A stretch of 64,000 bases of DNA, from assembly GCF_018873765.1 (NCBI RefSeq), contig NC_057924.1:7812001-7876000 (forward strand). The letters run 5' to 3'. The notes below the pieces were generated by a model. It made no database searches and had not been told where the DNA came from. It worked only from the letters and a program-made list of their open reading frames with translations. This DNA is from Telopea speciosissima. Its lineage: Eukaryota > Streptophyta > Magnoliopsida > Proteales > Proteaceae. Below, piece after piece: positions 11,705 through 22,300 of the stretch; positions within the stretch are counted from its first letter, which is position 1; every line of letters begins with the position of its first letter. A program made the position numbers and the translations under genes.

Positions 11705-12129
11705 ATGCTAAGCGGCGGCGAAAAGGGTGAGAGCCGATCGGAGCCTAACGAAGGAGAGCCAACAACGCCGAGGGTGTTGACGGTTCTGTCTTTCGTTATG
11801 GAGAGACTGGTGGCTAGAAATGATGGGTTGGTGGTACAAAGAAGTGGCTTGAACGAACAACCACCACAACAGGTGGTGGAGGGACTGAGGTCGCCGGGAG
11901 GGAAGGGGTTGGATGTTTTCCATGGAGTAAGAGCGCCAAGTATTAGTATACCAAAGTACTTGGAGAGGATATATAAGTACACCAATTGCAGCCCTTCTTG
12001 CTTTGTGGTGGGCTATGTTTATATAGATAGGTTGGTTCACAAGCACCCTAACTCGCCTGTGGTTTCTCTCAACGTTCATAGGTTGCTGGTTACTAGTGTC
12101 ATGGTTGCATCCAAGATGCTTGATGACGT

Positions 12130-12181
<52 letters not shown>

Positions 12182-14928
12182 CTTTCAGACAAACATACAA
12201 ACACTTGACAGATCGTTTATTTTGTTATGGGGGGAGAACGGTTGGTGTTGATGATTGGGGCTTTATGAATTGGGGGATTGATTGATTGATTGATCGATCT
12301 TTGTGGGTTATTGAGAGAATTGGTTTCTGGGTACTGGGTTGGATTTGAAACCAAGTTAAAGGGACCTGGGGAGCTATAGTGAGAGATTACAGATCAAGTT
12401 AATTGACGTTTTTAAGTGGGTTTTGGTGGTTTAATTGGTGAAGTGGGTTCTTTCTCTCTTGTTTAGTTCTTAGAGTTGAATTGTTGGGTGTTCTGATCTA
12501 CAAAGCTCGATCGGATAGATGGGTTTCTGTTATAAATTGAGTTTGAACTACTGGTTCAGTATCTTAGGGTTTTTGTACTGAAACTTGGGGAGTGGGAAGG
12601 AAAGTTGTTCGGAGCTGAGGGTTTGTGGATGATCTAGATTCCTTTTACAGTAATTGGGTTTTGGGGTTTTGGTGTTTTGGGTTTCTCTTCTGATTTTTTT
12701 ATTTTTTTTGTTGTTGTCGGAAGTGGGTCTTTGGTGGATATAACATTAGGGTGAGCCAGCTTGTAGGGTTTCTTACTTAATTCTAACAATGGATCCTTAA
12801 AAATGGTGGGTTCCACCGAGGTCATGAAACTTCATAGATAGCCTGTTTGGTTTTGTTCTTCTGCTTTGCATATCATGATGTCAGCGGTCTGTCATCCAGT
12901 CATTGGGTTGTAAAAAACCAACCCTAAACGGTTGGACCGATTGGGAAATCGAACTGATTCTTTTATTGTTCTATGTTTGGGTTGGGTTTTTTCTTCGTTT
13001 TTTTCCCACATTATTTGTTTTGGGTTCTTCTAGGCGTCATTAAACTTACTTCATTTGCCACATGACTATGAGAGGAGTTCGGTTCCTCTACACGTACCAT
13101 TAGGAGAACGTACATGTGAGAGCCAACCACCGGTCTTATTTTTGCCATTTACAAGAAGAGGAAGGGTTTTTATGGAAACAAAATTAAAAGTTGATTGGCC
13201 CTGAGATGTACGTTTACCTGTTGGTACGTGCAGATGATCCATTGTGAGTGTACATGGGTTAGTCCATGTGATAGAGGCCCAGTTAAGCTTCTCATTGATA
13301 TAATTTCAACTTGAAATGAGTACATGAAGCAACTTAAAATACAAAAGATGCAGTTTTGTTTTTGTTTTTGTTTTATTTGTTTTTATATGTCTTTCCATTT
13401 GATGAGTTTGAGTAACTTTCCCTCCTTATTTTGGACTAATATTTGGCCTATGAGATGCTTGTTTGGTTCTCTATCACATGGACTAACTCAACTGCCATGT
13501 GGCAAATAGTGAAGTATTATATTGCAATCGGAATTTCTTCTAAATTTTCAATTCTTAAAATTTTTTTTTCCTGCTGGTGCTTATTCAAGGGCTGTTTCCA
13601 TTAAAAAGGTTAAAAGGTCATAAAAGGACATTGTTGTTAAGTTAATATGCAAACATGTAGGGTCACATACGATCACAAAACCAATTAGGACTAACACAAT
13701 AATTAGGAAGCTTTTTATAAGGTATTTAACTACCTTTCTATCTGTTGGTCAAGTGATAGAGTGGGTAGGGTGTTCATACATAATGTTGCTTAAAACTAAG
13801 GAAAGTGTGTGTATTCAATGAAACAAAGCAGGGTGGAGTCCTAATTGTCAAGAAAAACAAAGGAGATTTCTATAATTCATTTGTCATTGGATGGTTGAGA
13901 ATTTCTAAGTGAATTGCTTTTTCATCATCGTTGCTCTCTACATGCTCTCTGCATGTACACCAAGGATATATGGTCATTGGAGGGTAATTAACTACGAATA
14001 GCTTGGTTGGATGTTGTGGGTTCTTGTGATATGATAGAGGACCTCATTTATAGGTCAAATTTCAACTTCTTTTCAAGTATGTAAGGTGCCTTAAAAAGTG
14101 AATTTAAACTTTAAAAATTTATCATAAAGTTACTAGCATGTCATTTAACGATAATAATAATAATAATAATGGATTACAGTAGTGATATAATTCTATATAT
14201 TTTTCTTTTTTGACTATTTATCCACACTCCTTGTACTTGTTTTGGGAAGAAAAAAAATCCTCTGTAGTGCCCTAATCTGGCAAGCATTGCAGTGCGGGCT
14301 TGAGAGCTTGACACATGGAAGATGCGACATCCAACGGTGCTGAGCTCGAGAAGAAAGAAAAGAAAAAAAAACTGCCTTGCTTCGAGCTTGCACCGTTATT
14401 CGAATCTCTTTCATGTGTCGAGCTCTTAGGGCCGCACTGCAATGCACCGCCAGATTAGGGCACTGAAGAGGATTTTAACTAATGACATATTTTTATGTTT
14501 GGTATCATATGGGTTCAATCACACAAGCCATGTGGTGAGTGGTTATGGATACAAATGTAACTATAGGTGTCATTATATATAGCTCATTGTTCCTTTAAAA
14601 AGGAACTTCAATATCAATTTATCTAATTTCCTAGGGTTTGAAATGTAACAGGCACTATGATAATGCATTTTATGCTCGTGTTGGGGGTGTAAGTAATGCC
14701 GAATTAAACAGGCTCGAATTGGAGTTATTGTTTCTATTGGATTTCAGCCTTATGGTCAGTTCTCGAGTCTTTGAAAGCTATTGTTTGCATTTGGAGAAGG
14801 AAATGATGTGGTTTGGAGTTGGCCAAAAAATTGAGAGGGCTGTCATGTTTGCTTCTGTTGATGATGAGACTGAAATATCGATCGAAGACACATTACAAAG
14901 CTCTTCACCTCCTCAACAAGTGGAGTGA
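11705..14928 (+). CDS. CYCU: U-type (P-type, PHO80-like) cyclin
   Basis: Two exons, 11705-12129 and 14652-14928 (TGA), joined in phase 2 to 233 residues, close to the usual 200-230 for plant U/P-type cyclins. These short cyclins resemble yeast PHO80, bind CDKs, and are linked to phosphate signalling and cell division. The single cyclin box starts at PRVLTVLSFVMERLVARND and runs through ISIPKYLERIYKYTNCSP, then GYVYIDRLVH and VASKMLDDV at the junction, and continues in exon 2 with FYARVGGVSNAELNRLE and LLFLLDF; the intron splits DDV-HY at the family's usual site. The low-complexity N-terminus (residues 1-20) is normal for the group. The start at 11705 is chosen because an upstream in-frame ATG at 11696 is stopped at once by TAA. 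The exact subfamily member (U4-type) is not certain. Confidence 0.94.
12135..12178 (+). repeat. (CT)n microsatellite at the cyclin donor site
   Basis: A near-perfect CT dinucleotide run of over 40 bases begins five bases after the GT of the cyclin intron donor (12130). Confidence 0.95.
13075..13250. mobile_element. Foldback MITE in the cyclin intron
   Basis: Left arm: ACACGTACCATTAGGAGAAC then GTACATGTGAGAGCCAA. Right arm in reverse complement: GCACGTACCAACAGGTAAAC then GTACATCTCAGGGCCAA. The arms are separated by about 50 bases. No coding capacity; no target duplication was confirmed. Confidence 0.6.
14254..14476. mobile_element. Foldback element in the cyclin intron, hAT-like ends
   Basis: Arms of about 90 bases are inverted copies: both begin AAAATCCTCT, then TAGTGCCCTAATCTGGC or CAGTGCCCTAATCTGGC, then GCATTGCAGTGCGG, and later GAGCT(C/T)GACACATG. 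The CAGTGCC terminus resembles hAT-type ends; the superfamily is a guess. It sits 175 bases before exon 2. Confidence 0.7.
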
Positions 14929-16325
14929 TGATCCTCTACTGCAATATTATTTTTCATCCTACTTTCATTGTTCTTGTTAGTCCAACTTAGCTAGGGTAAT
15001 TTTATTCCAAAATCCTATTCTTAATGGATAAGAGGAATGATTTCCTTATTGTCTTCTCTTAAAGTGGAGAGATATAGGCATATAGTTAACCAAGGAATGG
15101 AAATGAAATTTAAAAAAGAAAAAGAAAAAGAAAAAGAAAAGAGGCCTAGGGTGGTATTAGATGGGTGTCGGCTTGAATTGATTAAGCGAGATGTTGTAAC
15201 TTTCTTTTGATTTCTTGTTGTCTTATTCCTAAAAGTTATTTAAGTATAGATAAAAAATGATTTTAAAATAATTTGAAATTGACTTGTCATTATGTAGTGT
15301 TACTGTCACATGTGAAATAATAAGATTTAACTTCATTAAAAAAACCAAGTCTGTTATACTAAAAGGGTAAAAAAAAAAGTAAGATTACAACTTCTTTAAA
15401 GGGGTTTTCTTGTACTCATCTCTTTCTTTAAGGGGACTGTCTAAGTGACACTTCTATAGATGAATTTAGAATTTGTAATTTTCTTTTGATTGCCTTTGTC
15501 TTATTTTTAGAAATTCTTTAAATCAATTATAGTAAAAAATGGGTTTTTAAAATAATTTGAAAGAGACTTACCATTATGTTATAATAAAAAAAAATCATTG
15601 TTTGTTTTTGAAGGCATCTGATAAATTGAAAAAACGGTCAGTCTTGCAAATTTTTCTTGTAAATATATAAAATGATAAGATTTATCCTCATTGAAGAAAA
15701 ATAATAAGTTACATCAAAAGGACACAAAAGTAAGGTTATAAAGTATTTGTCACCTCTCATCAATAAGAAAATCCCTTCTTTAAATGATGATATGGAGACA
15801 CGACTGTAATTATGTGTGTGTATATTCACATTTTTCATTAATTAAATTGTTTGGATGACTATTTTTGTTAAAATTATAGTTAACTTTTTTTTTTGGTTGG
15901 AATTGTAGTTATCTTGTTATTGCATTTTGTCCAAAATTGCCCTCTACGTCAACTAGTAAAGATGGAATTAGATGTCTAATAGAGAAGGTTGTTTTACTAA
16001 ATTACTAACCAATTAAAACTTCTAAAGATGCTCGTTAAGCTGTGAAATGTATTATCCGAGGTTCAATAAGGGTTGGTCTTGTTTATAAGAATTAGGGTTT
16101 TGAATTTCTTCGTGAATCAAGCGAAAGAGACTAACACAACACATCAAGATTCTTTTGCGCGAGATAAGATTGTATATCTTAATGCAAACACGTCACAAGT
16201 TAATAGTGGCAATAAAGTTCTTGGTAGCAAGAGGGAGGGAAGATCTCCACTCATTCATTCAACGTCTGCAATGAGGTGCGACTCACAACAAACAAAGGGG
16301 GATTTCTTGAACATTCCCATTGGCG
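14929..16325. other. 3' flank of the cyclin gene, no gene
   Basis: AT-rich sequence with a duplicated motif (ATTTTTAGAAATT-type phrases with AAAATAATTTGAAA near 15255 and 15546) suggesting a decayed tandem duplication of about 290 bases. An open frame at 16073-16381 runs into the tRNA relic and is not considered a gene. Confidence 0.5.
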
Positions 16326-16399
16326 TGCATCTAGCAGGAATTGAACCTACGAATTTGACAATTATAAGTTGGATGACTTAACCATTAAACCATGGATGC
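16326..16399 (-). pseudogene. trnI-CAU: Decayed copy of plastid tRNA-Ile (CAU)
   Basis: The minus strand reads GCATCCATGG at the 5' end, the T-arm phrase GTAGGTTCAATTCCTGC, and a 3' acceptor strand pairing with the 5' end, 74 bases in all. This is the plastid trnI-CAU gene as I know it, with roughly ten substitutions. It continues three prime with CGCCAATGGGA, also as in plastid DNA, and then the similarity stops. The anticodon loop reads CTTATAA where the plastid gene has CTCATAA, so the anticodon would be UAU. Together this indicates a small, old nuclear insertion of organelle DNA, not a working tRNA. Confidence 0.85.
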
Positions 16400-17889
16400 A
16401 ACACGGGAAAAAAAAAAAAACCTTCTTTCAACTATATCTTTCTATTGTTGAAAGACATTTGAAAGCAAAGTTTTAAAAGTTAAATTAAGCATTAAATTGG
16501 TTTCCATTGAATTCAATTCGGATGATATGGATGATAAAGGAGGGAAGAGAGTTTGATTTGAATGATCGAGAAGGAGAGGAAGATGAATTGAAAACATGTT
16601 AAACTGTTTTTACTGAAATAACACCTTTATTGTCATAAATCCAGACCCAACAATCATAAAAATAATAAAACTCCTAGGAATTTTGCCACCTCATCAACAA
16701 AATCAGAAGAAATATTTGATTAAAGGATGTTAACTGTCCTCTCCCTAATGACTGGATCACTAAGATCAACAACAAACTCCAATTTACCATTCTCAAGCTT
16801 AGGATGAAGAACTCTAAAATTTTGGGTAAAGAAACCCAAGGATCAAACTACATATCAACTGATGTGTGATTTGTCATTGGTAATGATCTTTCTAATGTCC
16901 TCGAAGAGGAAGACTGTTACACCCATTATACTTTTCCAATCATAAGCGATTTTTCTAAAAATTTGGGCATCTAGAAAAGAGGAATTATGAAAATAACGAG
17001 CTTTCAAATTACAACTTAGTTACCCAATGATTTAAAAAAACTATATATGAGATACCTCACGTTTGAAATATGGGCGATGTTGGACAAGTGTGTGTCCATC
17101 AAATCCGGTTCGGTCCGATTCAATCCGATTCGATTCGGTTCGGTTCAACCCGATTCGGTCCGGTTCAAGCCAGTTCGCCTTTGTATTGAACATTTATACA
17201 TTTTAGTTTAATATTGTCACATGCGATATAAATTTTTTGAGCATTATATGTCCGTAAGTTATACTTAAAATGGTAGTCACGACTAGGGTTTGGGCTGGAC
17301 ACCCTTATCATATGGTCGTCGCATTGGGTATGCCTAGACATATGATGTCAGGGTACGAATGCGAGTGCTCACATGTTTGATGTGTGCATTGGCGAAGAAC
17401 CTACTTTGTCGATTCCCTCATGTATTACTGCCAGATGTAGGAAGGGATAGACATGTGTCACCGACACCCTATACTGAGGGAACCCCATCACTTGCAAAGT
17501 GTGATCGCATTCTTTGGTTCATCAATGACTGAGACTCAAGCGAGTCAAAGCCGGTGTTTTGGGAATGCGTGAACACTTTGTGAGTGAAGGAGTTATCCAA
17601 TACGGTCACCACTGCCCGATTGGGGAACACCAAGATAGAGACTGTCTGTGCATGGTCGGATCAGAATCTGGATCTAGTACCGTTTTGGAAATGGTTTTGC
17701 AAAATTTATTTTACATAAAATGATACATTATTTATAGTTATTTCAAATAAAGTGTTTTATCGAGTTTTACGGGATCCGATCAAATGCACAGACGCTCTTA
17801 TATGGACATGTACTATGGATTGGGGTTTGGCAGTACATGTATACATGCCCTAGATTCCATAATGATGGTGTTGATTAGTGGGGGGGGGT
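16400..17889. other. Intergenic sequence, possible non-coding retroelement body
   Basis: Contains a dense run of TTCGG/CCGATTC variants at 17095-17175, then a less AT-rich non-coding block at 17320-17700 without open frames, unlike the surrounding sequence. This could be the body of a non-coding LTR element associated with the LTR-like stretch that follows, but no paired terminal repeat was found. A poly-G run sits at 17881-17888. Confidence 0.4.
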
Positions 17890-18560
17890 TGTATATGATA
17901 AATTGTTATCATATAGGGAGTTATTTGGAATTTGCTAATTTAATTGGCTCTTTATTTAATTAATGGATTTGGTGCTAATTGTAATTATCCATTAATAATT
18001 AAATAAATAATCTAATTAATACTTTCCCTATTAGATTCTCGCTTCTTCACCGCCAGAAGACTTTGAGTTTAAACAGAATCGCGATCGAGAGAGAGAGAGT
18101 CAGACTCTCACTAGGGCTCTATTAAATCTATATAGGATTTAATTAAACCCTATTATTATAAATAGGAAACCATAAAACGCAGAAAAGATAGCTCTCCACG
18201 TTTTTGGAGCAGACACTCTCTCTCCTGTGTTTTTTATTTCTCTCTCTTCCTCTTGTGATCTCTCTTCTTCTTCTTGCTTCTCTCACCTGTGTTTGAGAGT
18301 TAGGGTTTGTGAAACCCTAGATCTGTGTTGAGGAGTTTGAGGGCATCTGGGACTGACGTGTAGAACCTTGGTAGCACCATTGGAGGTTCAGATTTGTTTG
18401 CTTGGAGCGCTCGCTGGAGGAAGAACCACTGTCTATTGGAGGAGCAACACTTGAGGCTCACCAGGTTAGCAGTTCTTCATTAATTCTTTCAATTTATTGA
18501 TTATTAATATTTATGGGGTGCGAAAGAAACTCGAATCAACCTTTTCCGCTGCACATTCGA
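17890..18560 (+). mobile_element. LTR-like sequence, possible solo LTR
   Basis: Begins TGTATATGATAA with a short perfect hairpin, has a TATA-like TATTATTATAAATAGG near 18150 followed by CT-rich leader-like sequence and a GGGTTTGTGAAACCCTAG palindrome near 18303. This layout resembles an LTR promoter. Ends and target duplications were not defined, so the call is tentative. Confidence 0.3.
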
Positions 18561-19245
18561 GTTAGGGATGGATCCCCCTTGCCATGTGATGTACTAGGGA
18601 TGAGTTTCTTCGTCCCTACTGTGATAATAAATTTTATGGGACACATGAGGGAAGGAGAAACCCTAACAGGGATGCACCAGGGTTCCCATGGGCGACCATG
18701 GGAAGCCCTAAAAATTATAATGGGGCACCCATGGCTTGTAAAACCCTAAGGATAAATATCTTGGTCTCCCTAGGAAACCATGATTTGATCCCTGGACCGG
18801 TGTTTGGCCAACAAACGATGGCTGGGAGCACAAGCTACGCCCAAACACATGGATCCATCATTTCGGTCATTAAGGAGAAAGGGAAGGGCAGGGCAATCAT
18901 TTTGCCCACCCCCATGTGTACATTCTCACACAGATCTTATGCCTTGACATTGAAGGATCGACGTTGGTGAGAATTGTTGATCACTGAAAGAGGTACCTCG
19001 CGACGTACCGAATTGAGCCTTTATTCATTAATTTTTCTGCAATGTTACTAGGCTCGACTCCCGAGCTCGACAGAAGCAGAAGAAGGAAGGGAAGAGTCAA
19101 GACTCAAGAGAGAGAAATTTATAGCTCAAAAATTCCTCCAACGCGTCAGCAACCTTCTCTCTCATCAGTCTATCGTCCACGGAAGGAATTACAAACAGTT
19201 CTCTTTCGTTGTAGAAGTTTACCCGCGAAATTTGCAGTAGAAAAC
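18561..19245. other. Upstream region of PEX22
   Basis: No gene. The last 250 bases, with GAAGAG and AGAGAGAGA tracts and an ATTTATAG TATA-like box near 19118, are the likely promoter and 5' leader of PEX22. Confidence 0.4.
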
Positions 19246-19287
19246 ATGGCTGATTCGTGTGTTTTGGGGGTTTATCTGAGACGGTAA
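19246..19287 (+). promoter_or_regulatory. Upstream ORF of 13 codons before PEX22
   Basis: ATGGCTGATTC here is repeated exactly at the true PEX22 start (19319); the upstream frame reads MADSCVLGVYLRR and stops at TAA, 31 bases before the main ATG. If the transcript starts upstream of 19246 this would be a short uORF; the shared 11 bases may be a small local duplication. Confidence 0.4.
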
Positions 19288-19318
19288 GGCTAAAGGACGA
19301 GCACGTTTGGAGTTCGAT

Positions 19319-22300
19319 ATGGCTGATTCATCTAAAGATGAGTTGGTTCAGCTGCTCAAGAGATTAGGCGAATACCTTACCATTAAGATATCCAATCTCT
19401 TCTCGATTTCCCCAGATAATCGGGTTCTCATCTTTGCCTCCTCTTCTTGTTATTTCCGTTTGAATTTCTTTGATTTGGTTGTAGATCTGTTAGGTTTTAC
19501 TCACATAAATGGTTTCCTTCTGATTAATTTTTCCTTTTTGAAAAAATTGTCCATTTTTTATTTCTTTAGCTGATTGTTAATTGCGTTTGGAGGTTAATTT
19601 TCAGATCGATTATTCATTAATTCACTTCATTGGGGGTACTCTGGGAGAAAAGAGTAGATTGATTATAAGTTCTCGATGATACTTTTTTTAGTAGTAGTGA
19701 AGCTACATCCACCTTGATTATCTGAAGGGTGAAAATCCATCCTTGTTGAATATTTTCGCCAATATTTGTTCGTACATAACTTTTTTGAAACTGAGTGCGG
19801 AGAAGGAAAATCCGCCTTGGCTCTGGAGTGTAGAGATATCTCTTTTATTCCTGATAATTGAGTATGTGAAACATTGTGAATTCTGTGGACTATTTCCATA
19901 CTCTCCCAATATGACCTTTCCACAGATGGTAGTGCTTCTTGAAGTGGCACTAACCACTGGATTTCATCATTGAGAAACTTCAATATTTTAAACTGTCTTC
20001 ATGATTCTCCCTTCCCCCCTCCCCCCAACTCAAACAAAAAAATAATAAATAAAAGAATGCGAAGGAGGGTGTCAGTTGTTTGGTGACGAGGCCAAGTCTT
20101 ACATTTTGACAGTTGTCTTTACCAAAGCTATATCACTTGCAAATTGATTTTGTGATAGATAGGATTTTCTCACTACCTTTGTAATTGATCTCAGAGTATT
20201 CGAAGCACTGGGGTTGGGGTTATTGCGGGGCTTGCTATTGCTATAGTTTTTACTTGGAGGTTGTTGAGAACTCCCCCCACACCTCGAAGAAGACAGCCCA
20301 AACGTCTGTCCCAGAGACCTAGTAGTTCGGGAGTCAGTCATACTGCTGAAGGTATAGTTGCTTCTGGAGTGAATTCATCTTTGGAGGATTCAAGAGCTCA
20401 GAATGTAATTGATGAGTTCTTCCTGCCAGTAAAGGTAATGATATTGTTGTTTTTTGTAATTTAGTTGCGTCTTTCAGATTTTTCAATGAATTTTGACATG
20501 CTTTATTTTCCTTATTTCAGCCGACGCTTGGGCAAGTTGTTAGACAAAAATTGAGTGAAGGAAGGAAGGTATTTGGTTTTCTATCCTCTCCCATTTATTA
20601 AGTCATTAATCATGCAAGCTTTCATCTGACAGTTAAACTTGTTGGATATTGGGATTTGTTTTTTGATATTGAGTTGAAGCAGAACAGATGCAAGTCTGAA
20701 AGCGATTCTGACACAAGATATGATGACAGGGAGGCCCTTAGACATAAGGGGAAAACTACTAAACAAAGGGAGGGAGAGAGAGAGAGAGGGTTTTTAAGGC
20801 ATTCATGCACCATGGTGGATTAGCCCCAGGGTTTTTAAGGCCATTGCACCACCTATGGAGGGTTGGATTACTTTGAGATACTGATTTTGGTTAACCGTTC
20901 TGCACTGTGGGAACATACCTACTTTGAGTGAGGCTTCTGTATGAACTGTCAAGCTTGAGATTCCTGCATTTTCTGGAGGTTTAGAGGCCTAGTGTTTATC
21001 CTTCCTGCACTGTGGGAACATACCTACTTTGGGTGAGGCTTCGGTATGAACCAAGCGAAAAGTGTGTTCACTTACAAAGGTCTCCTAGGGAGCAAGTATG
21101 GGCACTGTACTGCCAGAATTTGCTTAGTACATGTTGCATAGATGTTAGATAATTTGCATTAGAGGGTGATGAGCAGATATGAACGATTTAATTCTTGAGC
21201 TGTCAAGAAGGACATCATGATGACAGCTTGCCCCTTTGAATTATAGAATGGATCTACCATTGGATCACTTCCTTTGACAGGGGTGAGACTTCTGTAAAGT
21301 TGACTACATTGGGTCAAATGAAGGAATCTGATGATCTATTGATTATACCAGATCTCACAAACCAATATGGATTTGGAATGGGTTATTTGTTTCCCAAATT
21401 ATTGCTTAATTCTTCACAAATTTACTCTGTTATGCACACATTATAAAATTTGATTAGCTTTATTAAGATGGTGTACTCCTGAATGGTGGATTACTTTGTT
21501 TATATTTCTTGTACTATTGCATCCTTGCATCTATAAATAATTTAGCTGGAGCTTAGTTTGTTTATTTCTCAATTCATGGAGAGTAGTTATCTAGTAACCT
21601 GCTTCTGTTCGCGGTTTGCTCTAGTATGTTCCAGACGAGGATGATAACTGTTTCAAAGCTGAAAGGCTTAAAAATCCTTGTTTCATTTCCACACTAATTC
21701 TATGGTACCAATGAAATAATCTGGGTAGCTTAATTTATGCAGTATGGTGTTGTGTTATTTGGTTACATATATGCGACCAATTGGACATTTTCTTTTTTGT
21801 GGGATTCTTGTTTTTTTCTACCTTATTATGGAATTTACATAGCATGTTTCATGGTATTTTCACCACATGTTTGTAGGTTACATGCCGGTTGCTTGGTGTA
21901 ATCCTTGAGGAGAGTCATCCAGAGGAGCTTCAGGTGATTTTTTTTTTTTCTGTTGCTCTTTTTTTTAAAAAAATTTAATGGGTCTTTTATGCAATAAGTG
22001 GAATCTTCTAAAAGAGTTATATTGTTGTCTACTTCTCTATTGAACAGAAACAGGCAACTGTGAGGTCTTCTGTGCTTGAAGTGTTGCTGGAGATTACAAA
22101 GTTCTGTGATCTTTACCTCATGGAAAGAATACTGGATGATGAAAGTGGGGTGCGTGCTATATTTCCTACATATTGGCAAAGTAACATTGGTGTCATAGCA
22201 TTGTTTCATGAAAACATTAAAATGATGCAGGGTGTTGATATGGCTCAACAACAACAACTACTCAGCCTTATCCCAACTGAATGGGGTTGGCTACATGAAT

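Noticed and set aside
16073-16381. 102-codon open frame
   Set aside because: Its last third is the antisense of the plastid tRNA-Ile relic, and the rest has no recognisable domain.
17320-17700. Possible gene in a less AT-rich stretch
   Set aside because: Stops occur in all six frames at short intervals; more likely non-coding retroelement sequence.
19307-19318. Earlier PEX22 start at 19307
   Set aside because: That codon is TTG, not ATG; the first in-frame ATG with family-like sequence is 19319.
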